Shown piece by piece: positions 26,580-35,527 of a DNA stretch of 54,719 bases. The notes under the pieces were generated by a model. That model saw only the letters and a program-made list of their open reading frames with translations, had not been told where the DNA came from and did no database searches. Each line of letters opens with the position of its first letter. The stretch's first letter is position 1. The stretch is from assembly GCA_023251775.1 (NCBI GenBank), contig JAHEYC010000015.1, positions 1 to 54,719 of the forward strand, in the 5' to 3' direction. The stretch is from Sphingobacteriaceae bacterium. GTDB lineage: Bacteria > Bacteroidota > Bacteroidia > B-17B0 > Aurantibacillaceae. Made by a program: the position numbers and the translations under genes.

Positions 26580-26684
26580 CACAGAGAGCGCTCCACGCTT
26601 CACAGAGGTTTGCACAGAGTTACACGGAGATAGTTTGGAAAGTTGGGATGCCTAATTGAGTGTACAGAGTGGACCTTCGGTCCA
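26580..26684. repeat. Intergenic CACAGAG repeats and TGGACC hairpin
   Basis: The 172 bases between prfA and purL contain CACAGAG at 26580-26586, 26601-26607 and 26613-26619 and CACGGAG at 26623-26629, plus a palindrome GAGCGCTC at 26586-26593 and a hairpin TGGACC-TTC-GGTCCA at 26670-26684. No open reading frame of interest. It resembles degraded intergenic repeats common in Bacteroidota. Confidence 0.6.
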
Positions 26685-26719
26685 GTAGAAGTTTATCCTT
26701 ATTGAAGGTCAGTCAAAAA

Positions 26720-28951
26720 TCAATTCAACTTACTTTCCAAACTAGTTTGATATAAATTCGTGAATTCAGAAAGAGAACCATAATTAGTTCCATCAATGAA
26801 GAATGAATTTCCTTTTACCATTCCAATTTGTGCGAAAGGAGTTTTAGTTTCTAATAAAGCTTTTTCTAAGGCCACATGATCTTTTGGATCTACGCTTACC
26901 ACTATTCTACCCTGTGCTTCGCCAAATAAAAATGCGTCAATGCGAATATCCTTTGAAGAGTTGATATGAACTCCCAATCCATTTGCAATTCCGCTTTCTA
27001 ATAAATTCAGGAACAAACCACCATCGCTTATATCATTTGCGCTTTGGATCAATTTGGCTCGAATTATTTTTTGAATTGTATTTTGAACTTCAAATTCTTC
27101 GTCCAAATTAAAATAAGGTGCAGGTGTGTTCTTTATTTTACAATAAGATGCTGTATATTCTGAAGCTGCAATATTATTTTTTTGATGACCTAATACATAG
27201 ATAAAATCTCCTTCTTTTTTGAAATTAATTCCTGTTTGGAACGTTTTATCTTCTACAATTCCTATCATTCCAATAGTTGGCGTTGGAAATACCGGTCCTT
27301 CGTAACTTGATTGATTATAAAAACTCACATTACCACCTGTAACAGGAGTTTGGAATTTTAAACAGGCTTTGCTCATACCTTTAATAGCACTTACAAATTG
27401 CCAATATACTTCGGGGTTGTAGGGATTTCCAAAATTCAAACAATTAGTTACTGCACTTGGTATTCCTCCACTGCATGAAATATTTCGTGCTGCTTCACAT
27501 ACTGCAATAGCACAACCCGTTTCAGGATCTGCATTTACATAACGACTATTGCAATCCACACTCATCGCCAATGCTTTTTTTGTTCCTTTTACATTTACAA
27601 TAGCAGCGGCACTCGCATTATTTGTATTTCTGTTCACTGTACCAACCATACTATCATATTGATTGTACACCCAACGTTTGCTGGCAAGATTCGGATGTCC
27701 TGCCAAATGAAGCATTATTGGTTTAAGATCCGTTGGAACTTTTATATCTTCTGTTTTAAATTTCTTTGATTCTGCAAACCAAGCAGGCTCTTTGAATTCG
27801 CGTTTGTAAACCGGCGCATCTCCGCCCAAAACTAAAGATACGGCGGGAAGATCTGCTACTTGTTCGCCATTAAAAAAATATTTTAAACGATCGCCCTTTG
27901 TTACAACACCAATTTGTACGCAGTTAAGATCCCATTTATCAAAAATATCTAGAATTTCTTTTTCTCTTCCTTTTTTCACAACAACAAGCATACGTTCTTG
28001 CGATTCGCTCAACAAAAATTCGAACGGATGCATTCCTGCCTGACGAGCGGGAACTTTATCTAACCAAATTTCCATGCCATGTTCACCTTTTGCACTCATT
28101 TCGCTGGTGCTGCAAGCAATTCCTGCTGCGCCCATATCTTGCATGCCAATTACAGCACCTGTTTTTATAATTTCTAAGGTTGCTTCTAATAATAATTTCT
28201 CTTGGAAAGGATCACCAACTTGAACTGCGGGAAGATCTTTTGCAGAATCTTCAGTAAGATCTTTGCTGGCAAATGCAGCTCCACCCATTCCGTCTCTTCC
28301 GGTTGAAGAACCAACAATGAACACAGGATTTCCTTCACCGTAAGAAATGGCGCTTACCATTTCTCCTTTTTTCATAATGCCAACACTCATCGCATTTACC
28401 AAAGGATTTACGTTAAAGCTATCATCAAAAAAAACTTCTCCTCCAACTGTAGGAATACCAAATGCATTTCCGTAATCACCAATTCCTTTTACAACACCTT
28501 TGATCAACCATTTTGTTTTTTCACTATTAATATCGCCAAAACGTAATGAATTCAATTGGGCAATGGGACGAGCGCCCATGGTAAAAATATCGCGGTTAAT
28601 TCCACCTACACCGGTTGCTGCTCCTTGATAAGGTTCTAAAGCGCTTGGATGATTATGACTTTCAATTTTAAATGCGCAAGCTAAGCCATCACCAATATCA
28701 ACGAGTCCTGCATTTTCTTCTCCCGCTTTTGCTAACATATGCGGACCATCCTTTGGTAATGTTTTTAACCAAGTGATGCTATTTTTGTAAGAGCAATGTT
28801 CGCTCCACATTACTGAGTAAACGGAAAGTTCTGTAAAATTAGGTGTTCGTCCTAACGTACTTTTTATCTTCTCGAATTCTTCGGGTAATAATCCTAATTG
28901 TTTGGCTTGCTCAAGAGTAGCAATTTGATCGGCGTATTTTATGGCGCTCAT
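26720..28951 (-). CDS. purL: Phosphoribosylformylglycinamidine synthase subunit PurL
   Basis: 743 residues from ATG 28951 (a longer frame to 29014 adds a segment unlike PurL). Small-type PurL: N-terminal F-T-E-L-S-V-Y-S-V-M-W-S-E-H-C-S-Y-K with the catalytic His, two AIR-synthase-like halves with G-D-G-L-A-C-A-F-K and G-R-D-G-M-G-G-A-A-F. It makes FGAM from FGAR, ATP and ammonia in purine synthesis. The small type needs PurQ (glutaminase) and PurS, which are not in the window. A -7 box TAACTTTG lies at 28976-28969 on the minus strand. Alone in its transcript. Confidence 0.96.
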   Translation of the reverse strand: MSAIKYADQIATLEQAKQLGLLPEEFEKIKSTLGRTPNFTELSVYSVMWSEHCSYKNSITWLKTLPKDGPHMLAKAGEENAGLVDIGDGLACAFKIESHNHPSALEPYQGAATGVGGINRDIFTMGARPIAQLNSLRFGDINSEKTKWLIKGVVKGIGDYGNAFGIPTVGGEVFFDDSFNVNPLVNAMSVGIMKKGEMVSAISYGEGNPVFIVGSSTGRDGMGGAAFASKDLTEDSAKDLPAVQVGDPFQEKLLLEATLEIIKTGAVIGMQDMGAAGIACSTSEMSAKGEHGMEIWLDKVPARQAGMHPFEFLLSESQERMLVVVKKGREKEILDIFDKWDLNCVQIGVVTKGDRLKYFFNGEQVADLPAVSLVLGGDAPVYKREFKEPAWFAESKKFKTEDIKVPTDLKPIMLHLAGHPNLASKRWVYNQYDSMVGTVNRNTNNASAAAIVNVKGTKKALAMSVDCNSRYVNADPETGCAIAVCEAARNISCSGGIPSAVTNCLNFGNPYNPEVYWQFVSAIKGMSKACLKFQTPVTGGNVSFYNQSSYEGPVFPTPTIGMIGIVEDKTFQTGINFKKEGDFIYVLGHQKNNIAASEYTASYCKIKNTPAPYFNLDEEFEVQNTIQKIIRAKLIQSANDISDGGLFLNLLESGIANGLGVHINSSKDIRIDAFLFGEAQGRIVVSVDPKDHVALEKALLETKTPFAQIGMVKGNSFFIDGTNYGSLSEFTNLYQTSLESKLN

Positions 28952-29056
28952 AGTAAAAAAATTGAGTACAAAGTTAGCGATGTTGCTGTTTTTACATAGG
29001 TAAGTAATGAACAAAATAGGAACAAAATGTTAGGATTTTTTTTGTATTTTTAGGCT

Positions 29057-29800
29057 ATGTTATCGCGTCTCTTCATAACTCTATTACTTTTTACAAGTAT
29101 TCTTAAAGCTCAAGTAGTACCAACTCATGATAGTTTAAGACTTCTACAGAAAAGAATTTTATCCATAGAACTGTTGAATGTTGGCGCTTCGATGCCCTAT
29201 TTTGGTTTTGGGAGTCACGAGAGATCAGCGGATGCAGGCTATGCTTTGCCCGGTATAAAAATAGATGCCGGTCTTATTATTCAATTGTATAAACATATTG
29301 GTATAAAATCCCAACTGATGTATCAAAACAACCAAATTGACGAGTATAAATACAAAAAAGAACTCACAGCACAAGATCCGGCAAATTCTTATACTATGTC
29401 GTCGGGCGGATGGAATAATACAAGTATTTTAATAGGCGCCTTTGGGAATTTTAATTTGGGAGAAACATGTCATTTGCAGCCTTATGTTTTAGGCGGATTT
29501 AATTACGGCATCTCTCCGAACATTGATCTTACAGTTTCTGATTCTTTAAAAATGTTATCGGACATCAAACAAAAGCGTGGTCATGCATTTGCGTTTTGTT
29601 ATAGTGTAGGAATGGATATAAAAGCCGATCTTGAAAAGGACTTTCAGTTGATCGTTGGGGTGAACTTTTTTTATAGCGCTTTAAAATTCAATAAAATCCG
29701 TTTGGAGAATTCGTACAAAAATTCAGTTTACGACTTTCAGGTTTATCAACCTGTTCAAACCTTTGGTTTAAAGGTGGGTATAGCCAAGATCCTTCGATGA
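29057..29800 (+). CDS. Putative outer membrane beta-barrel protein
   Basis: 247 residues. Signal peptide (MLSRLFITLLLFTSILKAQ), then alternating hydrophobic/polar strands rich in Tyr and Gly (I-G-I-K-S-Q-L-M-Y-Q-N-N, H-L-Q-P-Y-V-L-G-G-F-N-Y-G, Q-L-I-V-G-V-N-F-F-Y-S) ending in a strand F-G-L-K-V-G-I-A-K-I-L-R. This is the pattern of small bacteroidete porin-like barrels of unknown function. Followed after 63 bases by the helicase gene; no functional link. Confidence 0.65.
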   Translation: MLSRLFITLLLFTSILKAQVVPTHDSLRLLQKRILSIELLNVGASMPYFGFGSHERSADAGYALPGIKIDAGLIIQLYKHIGIKSQLMYQNNQIDEYKYKKELTAQDPANSYTMSSGGWNNTSILIGAFGNFNLGETCHLQPYVLGGFNYGISPNIDLTVSDSLKMLSDIKQKRGHAFAFCYSVGMDIKADLEKDFQLIVGVNFFYSALKFNKIRLENSYKNSVYDFQVYQPVQTFGLKVGIAKILR

Positions 29801-29863
29801 TTTTTGTTTAAATCTTATTAAAACACGCTTTTTTCTCATCCAAAAATTTCTGAACTTTATATC

Positions 29864-32275
29864 GTGAAGCATTTTTTAGATGAATTGAATCCGGTGCAGA
29901 GAGCGGCAGCACAAGCAACAGAAGGACCGGTAATGATCATTGCGGGAGCAGGTTCAGGAAAAACAAGGGTTTTGACATATCGTATTGCGCACATCATGGA
30001 GCGCGGTACCGATGCCTTTAATATTTTAGCATTAACCTTTACCAACAAAGCAGCGCGCGAAATGAAAGATCGTATTGCAAAAATTGTTGGCACTAATGAG
30101 TCAAAGAATCTTTGGATGGGAACTTTCCATTCGGTGTTCGCAAAAATTTTACGTTTTGAAGCGGCTAAATTAGGTTACCCAAGTAATTTCACCATTTACG
30201 ATACCGATGATAGCAAAAGTGTTATCAAAGAAATATTGAAGCAATTCAATTTAGATGAAAAAGTTTATAAGCCTTCGTTGGTATTGAGTCGAATTTCTGA
30301 TGCGAAGAACAAACTGATCTCGGCCCAACAATATATTGGCAATAGTGTATTTCAAACAGAAGACAGGCAAAGTCAGAAACCCATGATGGGACAAATATTT
30401 GAAGCCTATCAAAAAAGGAATTTTAAAGCGGGCGCAATGGATTTTGATGATCTTCTTTTTAATACAAATGTGTTATTGCGTGATTTTCCGGACATGCTTT
30501 TAAAATATCAAAATAAATTCAAATATATTTTGGTGGATGAGTATCAGGATACGAATTTCTCACAATACGTTATCATTAAACAATTGGCGGCACGTTTTCA
30601 AAATATTTGTGTGGTTGGTGATGATGCACAAAGCATTTACGCGTTTCGCGGGGCTAATATTCAAAACATCTTGAATTTTGAGAGAGATTATCCCGATCTT
30701 AAAACATACAAGCTCGAACAAAATTATCGCAGCACTAAAACCATTGTAGAGGCAGCGAATTTGATCATTGCCAATAATAAAGATCAATTCAAAAAAGTAG
30801 TATTCACTGAGAATGATGAAGGCAATAAGATCAAAGTGATGAATGCGAATACGGATAGCGAAGAAGGACAAAAAGTAGCCAACAGCATTTTTGCGGCAAA
30901 ACATGATCACCGGTATTTTAATAGGGATTTTGCAATTTTGTATCGCACTAATGCGCAATCGCGTTCTATGGAAGAAGCTTTGCGTAGATTGAATATTCCT
31001 TATCGCATTTATGGAGGCATAAGTTTTTATCAACGTAAAGAAATAAAAGACATATTAGCGTATTATAGATTAACTATTAATCAAAATGATGATACGAGTT
31101 TAGTGCGTATCATTAATTATCCATTGCGTGGTATTGGTCAGTCTACTGTGGATAAAATAAGTGTTGCGGCATCGGAGCACGGGATTAGTATGTTCACGGT
31201 GTGCGAGAATTTAAAAGATTTTCAATTGGGAATTAATGCGGGAATTGCGGCAAAGATCGGCGAATTTGTTACTAAAATAAAGTCGTACAGTTTACAATTA
31301 GGTTCAAAAGACGCTTACGATCTTGGAAATCATATTGCGGTAAATTGCGGGTTGGTTAAGGAATTATATGCGGACAAAACACCTGAAGGTGTAAGCAGGT
31401 ATGATAACATTCAGGAATTACTGAATGGCTTAAAAGATTTTGTGGAACAAGAACGCACGCCTCAAGAAAGTGAATTGAATGATCTCATCAAACAAAGTTT
31501 GGCAGTTGAGGGCGATACTTTGATAGAACAGAATAAAGAATTACGTACGCTTGATGAATTCATGCAAGAAATTACTTTGCTTACAGACAGAGATACAGAA
31601 GATGACGATGAGCGAGAAGCTGATAAAGTAACGATGATGACCATTCACGCTGCAAAAGGATTAGAATTTAAGAACGTTTATATTGTAGGATTGGAAGAAA
31701 ATCTATTCCCTTCGCAGTTAGCATTGAATAGTCGAACAGAATTGGAAGAAGAACGTCGTTTATTTTATGTGGCTGTAACTCGCACCGAAATTCAATGCAC
31801 TTTGAGTTATGCTAATACTCGTTATCGGTATGGAAATTTAATTTATTGTGAAGCCTCTAGATTTATTGAAGAGATAGACGAGAAGTTCTTGGAGTTTGAA
31901 GTGATATCGGGTGCCAAGGCATTTAATGATAATGTATTTGAAAAAATGCGTAATTCTTTTTTTGATACACCATCCAAAGAACTTCCAACAAAAGGTTCGT
32001 CGTTTAAAGAAATTAAAAAAGGTATTGACTTTACGCCTCCAAAAAAACTTATTAGTGTGAATGCGCGTTTGGGGAATGTGAATACAGGCAAACCCATTGA
32101 TCTTGCTTTGAATAAAGACCTGAAATTAGGAGATGTGATCTTACACGAAAAGTTCGGAAGAGGCTCTGTGCAAGGCATAGAGGGCAATTGGCCCGAAACA
32201 AAGGCTATTATTCAGTTCGAAAAATTTGGACAAAAGAGTTTGTTATTGAAATATGCGAGGCTGCAAAAAGAGTAA
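29864..32275 (+). CDS. UvrD/PcrA-type superfamily 1 DNA helicase
   Basis: 803 residues with a GTG start. Motif I G-A-G-S-G-K-T at 28-34, motif II V-D-E-Y-Q-D-T-N near 223-230, motif III G-D-D-A-Q-S-I-Y-A-F-R-G, motif IV N-Y-R-S-T, motif V T-I-H-A-A-K-G-L-E-F near 592, motif VI V-A-V-T-R-T. 3'-5' ATP-dependent unwinding in repair and in clearing replication blocks. The C-terminus ends in a PcrA-like domain (L-G-D-V-I-L-H-E-K-F-G-R-G-S-V), the RNA polymerase-interacting Tudor-like region of PcrA. Rep or UvrD are the alternatives; PcrA-like fits best. Confidence 0.93.
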   Translation: MKHFLDELNPVQRAAAQATEGPVMIIAGAGSGKTRVLTYRIAHIMERGTDAFNILALTFTNKAAREMKDRIAKIVGTNESKNLWMGTFHSVFAKILRFEAAKLGYPSNFTIYDTDDSKSVIKEILKQFNLDEKVYKPSLVLSRISDAKNKLISAQQYIGNSVFQTEDRQSQKPMMGQIFEAYQKRNFKAGAMDFDDLLFNTNVLLRDFPDMLLKYQNKFKYILVDEYQDTNFSQYVIIKQLAARFQNICVVGDDAQSIYAFRGANIQNILNFERDYPDLKTYKLEQNYRSTKTIVEAANLIIANNKDQFKKVVFTENDEGNKIKVMNANTDSEEGQKVANSIFAAKHDHRYFNRDFAILYRTNAQSRSMEEALRRLNIPYRIYGGISFYQRKEIKDILAYYRLTINQNDDTSLVRIINYPLRGIGQSTVDKISVAASEHGISMFTVCENLKDFQLGINAGIAAKIGEFVTKIKSYSLQLGSKDAYDLGNHIAVNCGLVKELYADKTPEGVSRYDNIQELLNGLKDFVEQERTPQESELNDLIKQSLAVEGDTLIEQNKELRTLDEFMQEITLLTDRDTEDDDEREADKVTMMTIHAAKGLEFKNVYIVGLEENLFPSQLALNSRTELEEERRLFYVAVTRTEIQCTLSYANTRYRYGNLIYCEASRFIEEIDEKFLEFEVISGAKAFNDNVFEKMRNSFFDTPSKELPTKGSSFKEIKKGIDFTPPKKLISVNARLGNVNTGKPIDLALNKDLKLGDVILHEKFGRGSVQGIEGNWPETKAIIQFEKFGQKSLLLKYARLQKE

Positions 32276-32328
32276 TAATAATTGCTATTTTTACACAATA
32301 CCAAGCCTAAATTCACGTTATTTAAACA

Positions 32329-33387
32329 TTGAAAAAACTCAGCCTATATTTTGTTCTCTTTTTAAGCTTTCTTTCTATAAAAGCACAGGTAGGCGGTAAT
32401 ACCAATTTTGCTTTCCTTGATCTTCCAATGACAGGACGTGCTGCGGGCGTTGGAGGTACTAACATGAGTGTTTGGGGAAATGATATCAATCTTGTTCAGT
32501 CAAATCCTGCGCTTCTTAATAAGAACATGCACAAGCAGATCGCGCTGAATTATTATAATAATTCAAGCAGATTTAATTGCGGTTACCTTGCTTACGCGCA
32601 TCATTTTGAAAAAGCAGGGATGTTTGGGGCCTCTTTTAATTTTTTGAATTACGGTAAATTCAATGGTTACGATGAATTTGGGAATGAAACAAACACCTTT
32701 AGAGCTAATGATTATTCGCTCAATTTAAATTATTCCATTCATTTACCGGAGGACACGTGTTTTAATCTTGGTGTAAGTGTAAAGACCATTCTTTCACAAT
32801 ATGAATCTTACAAAGCCTTTGCAAATGCTATTGATCTTGGTGCAACCTATCATACCAAAAAGAATTTTGTGATATCGTTGGTTGCAAAAAATGTTGGCAA
32901 GGTTTGGAAAGAGTTCACTCCTACTGTACCCATGAGTTTACCAACTACCGTGCAATTAGGAATAAGTAAAAAATTGAGTAAGGCTCCTATTCGTTTAATT
33001 GTTGTATACGACAATTTATTGAAATGGAACATGAAATATGTGAGTCCTATTGATACTGCAGGACAAAGCAATCCGTTCGACAGCAGCAAAGAACCTGTGG
33101 ATAGTACAAAATTCCAAAAATTCTACAAGCGCTTTGGAAGTAATACCGATAATTTTTTCCGTCACATGAGTTTTGGAACAGAAATATTATTGTCTAAAAA
33201 TTTTATGATCATGTTAGGATATAATTACCGTCGTCAGCGCGAATATAGTTTACCGGAGCGTCGCGGTGCCAATGGTTTATGTTTTGGATTCCAGGTAAAG
33301 ATCAAAAAATTCCAGTTCGTTTACGCTTATCGCCAAATGGCATTTGCGGGAGGTAGTAGTGTTTTAGGACTTACCTATAAGCTGTAA
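32329..33387 (+). CDS. porQ: Type IX secretion system protein PorQ
   Basis: 352 residues from a TTG start that begins the signal peptide (K-K-L-S-L-Y-F-V-L-F-L-S-F-L-S-I-K-A-Q). The mature N-terminus V-G-G-N-T-N-F-A-F-L-D-L-P-M-T-G-R-A-A-G-V-G is characteristic of PorQ/UPF0164-type FadL-like barrels, with N-P-A-L-L-N and a C-terminal strand G-L-T-Y-K-L. PorQ works with PorU, PorV and PorZ in the attachment complex that removes sorting domains from T9SS cargo and anchors it. Several cargo proteins are in this window; the other attachment genes are not. Confidence 0.85.
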   Translation: MKKLSLYFVLFLSFLSIKAQVGGNTNFAFLDLPMTGRAAGVGGTNMSVWGNDINLVQSNPALLNKNMHKQIALNYYNNSSRFNCGYLAYAHHFEKAGMFGASFNFLNYGKFNGYDEFGNETNTFRANDYSLNLNYSIHLPEDTCFNLGVSVKTILSQYESYKAFANAIDLGATYHTKKNFVISLVAKNVGKVWKEFTPTVPMSLPTTVQLGISKKLSKAPIRLIVVYDNLLKWNMKYVSPIDTAGQSNPFDSSKEPVDSTKFQKFYKRFGSNTDNFFRHMSFGTEILLSKNFMIMLGYNYRRQREYSLPERRGANGLCFGFQVKIKKFQFVYAYRQMAFAGGSSVLGLTYKL

Positions 33388-33423
33388 TTTTCCATTCCAA
33401 TTATTTTTCGTAAATTAGATACA

Positions 33424-34185
33424 ATGAAAAGATGTATTCTGCATATTTTCTTTTTTGTAGTTTGTACGGGCGTTTTTTCTGCGCAAAGCAAACGCTCTGT
33501 TAGTTTTGAATCGGGTGCTGTTATTTCAAAACCCTTTATAAAGCAAGAACATTTCGGTCAAGAAAATTGGACTTCTGATTACTATTATAATTATACATAT
33601 TATACCGCAATAGGTTCTTTTGCAAAATTATCTCTAGACCTTAGGTCTAAACCAAAAAATAATTGGGCTTTTACCTATCCGATCTCGATTTCATACATGA
33701 AACAAATTACCAGCTTGTATAGAAAGGGGTGGTATAGTGGTTGCTTTGTTTCCGAAATGATAGACGAAAAAAACACTTTTTCGAATAGTAACCTCATAAG
33801 CAGTTTTGGTTTAGGAGTTCAATATCAAAATCTGAAAGTACGTCAATCTATCAATTTAAGTATTAATAATACTTTCACATTTAGATCTACACTTGCCACA
33901 GATAAGTTCAACGGCGGTACGATCTCAGAAACCAAAAATAATTCCAAAGCTTTTACAATGAATCTTGGCGGGCAGTATTTCGCTCTATTCAATATCAGGA
34001 AAAACATTTGGCTGGGCCCAAGCTGTGAGGTTTATTATTATCGTGCCGGCGCTCTTATTAGCGAGGTTTCTCAAAAAATTCATCACTCAGAATACCTATA
34101 CAAAAGATGGTGGGCTAACACCGGCCTTAACGGAAATTACATCTGGATCAACACGGGGCTCAAACTTCAGATCGATCTGAAGTAA
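33424..34185 (+). CDS. Putative outer membrane beta-barrel protein
   Basis: 253 residues. Signal peptide (MKRCILHIFFFVVCTGVFSAQ), then Tyr-rich alternating strands (S-D-Y-Y-Y-N-Y-T-Y-Y-T, W-A-F-T-Y-P-I-S-I-S-Y, I-W-I-N-T-G-L-K-L-Q-I-D-L-K at the end). No family recognised beyond outer membrane barrel. It starts 36 bases after porQ and may share its transcript; a T9SS link is only inferred from position. Confidence 0.6.
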   Translation: MKRCILHIFFFVVCTGVFSAQSKRSVSFESGAVISKPFIKQEHFGQENWTSDYYYNYTYYTAIGSFAKLSLDLRSKPKNNWAFTYPISISYMKQITSLYRKGWYSGCFVSEMIDEKNTFSNSNLISSFGLGVQYQNLKVRQSINLSINNTFTFRSTLATDKFNGGTISETKNNSKAFTMNLGGQYFALFNIRKNIWLGPSCEVYYYRAGALISEVSQKIHHSEYLYKRWWANTGLNGNYIWINTGLKLQIDLK

Positions 34186-34251
34186 ATGGTAAGCTTATTT
34201 TTACAATTAATTGCAACTACTTGTTTAGCAGTAATTTAAAATTGTGCAAAA

Positions 34252-34278
34252 TGTATAATACAAATTGTATAATACAAA
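34252..34278. repeat. Tandem operator-like repeat upstream of the STAND ATPase gene
   Basis: Direct repeat TGTATAATACAAA at 34252-34264 and 34266-34278, 14 bases apart. The second unit with its preceding T is the perfect odd palindrome TTGTAT-A-ATACAA (34265-34277), and it contains the -33 element. This is the layout of a repressor or autoregulator site. Confidence 0.55.
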
Positions 34279-34295
34279 ATGTTGTAGTACTTTTG
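34265..34295 (+). promoter_or_regulatory. Promoter of the STAND ATPase gene, predicted leaderless
   Basis: -33 TTG at 34265-34267, 20-base spacer, -7 TACTTTTG at 34288-34295. Only four bases separate the box from the GTG start at 34300, so transcription should begin at or next to the start codon. Confidence 0.6.
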
Positions 34296-34299
34296 GGGG

Positions 34300-35418
34300 G
34301 TGAACCCGTTCTTAATAAATACATATATAGCGCCGGAGTATTTTTGTGATAGAGAAATTGAAACAAAAACGCTGATCTCTACCATTCACAACCAAGGCAA
34401 CACCGCCTTCTTTGCACAACGCAGGCTTGGTAAAACCGCGCTCATACAGCATACCTTTTATCTACTTCGTAAAAAAAAAGCGATCTGCATTTATCTGGAT
34501 ATTTACGCAACACTAAGCTTAAAAGATCTTACCAATCAATTGGCCAATGCCATTTACAAAGAGTTTCCTATCACAAAAACTATCGGTAAACGATTCATGG
34601 AAGCCATCAAAGTTCTTCGTCCCGTTATAAGCATCGATGAATTATCAGGTTCGCCTGAGCTAACCCTGGATATCACACAAACAAAACAATTCGAAAAAAC
34701 AATACCCCAACTTCTACAATTCCTAGATGAGCAAAACGTAAAAGTGGTAATAGCCATTGATGAGTTCCAACAAATACTTAATTATCCCGAAAAGAATATC
34801 GAAGCCATTCTAAGAACCGCCATACAACAATTAAAGAACGTGAACTTTATTTTTTGTGGTAGCAATCAACATCTAATGCATCAAATATTCCGAAGCGGTA
34901 AAAGTCCGTTCTATGCCAGCACCAAAAATATCAATCTTCAAAAAATAGATCGTACCCTTTATAGCAACTTCATTAAAAAACATTTCGAACATCATAAATT
35001 CAAGGTCACTCAAGAGTCCATCGATCTTATCCTTGATCTTACGCACGGGCACACCTATTACACTCAACTTCTTTGTCACGAAATTTTTGCAAACGGCATA
35101 AAAACCATTAGATCTCAAACTATTTTATTAGCTCTTGGCATTATCCTATTAGATAACCAAGGCACTTACTTCCAATACCGCAATCTTTTAACAGCAGCGC
35201 AATGGAATTTATTAAAGGCAATAGCCAAAGAAGAAAAAATAAGTCAGCCTTACGCTCAGGATTTCATTTATAAATACCGTTTAGGCAACGCTGCCAGCGT
35301 AAAACGTTCCATCGAATCATTACTCGAAAAAGAAATGATCTATCATAATATCTCTGAAGCTATGCCTTACTACGAAGTTTATGATAAATTTTTAATGCGA
35401 TGGCTACAAAGAACCTGA
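34300..35418 (+). CDS. STAND/AAA-type ATPase with C-terminal winged helix (PF01637-like)
   Basis: 372 residues, GTG start; the opening M-N-P-F-L-I-N-T-Y-I-A-P-E-Y-F-C-D-R-E fits the family's N-terminal N-P-F...F-x-D-R-E signature, so the start is secure. Walker A R-R-L-G-K-T at about 42-47 (first Gly of the P-loop replaced by Ala), Walker B V-V-I-A-I-D-E-F near 150-157, sensor I-F-C-G-S-N-Q near 185, then helical lid and winged helix (about 280-372). Relatives are ATPases of unknown role, often in mobile or defence settings. Here it stands alone with no partner gene and no mobile marker. Its promoter overlaps tandem palindromes. Confidence 0.82.
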   Translation: MNPFLINTYIAPEYFCDREIETKTLISTIHNQGNTAFFAQRRLGKTALIQHTFYLLRKKKAICIYLDIYATLSLKDLTNQLANAIYKEFPITKTIGKRFMEAIKVLRPVISIDELSGSPELTLDITQTKQFEKTIPQLLQFLDEQNVKVVIAIDEFQQILNYPEKNIEAILRTAIQQLKNVNFIFCGSNQHLMHQIFRSGKSPFYASTKNINLQKIDRTLYSNFIKKHFEHHKFKVTQESIDLILDLTHGHTYYTQLLCHEIFANGIKTIRSQTILLALGIILLDNQGTYFQYRNLLTAAQWNLLKAIAKEEKISQPYAQDFIYKYRLGNAASVKRSIESLLEKEMIYHNISEAMPYYEVYDKFLMRWLQRT

Positions 35419-35527
35419 TAGGCCAGCCCTCTCGATAGCCCTAATTTACCCTTTATCATTTTTTACTATTTAAGACTAAAATTCTGCACTCTAATTGCTA
35501 TCTTAGCACACTCAATTTCTCATAAAC

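Noticed and set aside
30560-31033. 157-codon minus-strand frame inside the helicase gene
   Set aside because: The plus-strand helicase is unbroken with all motifs, and the antisense frame has no domain or start signal.
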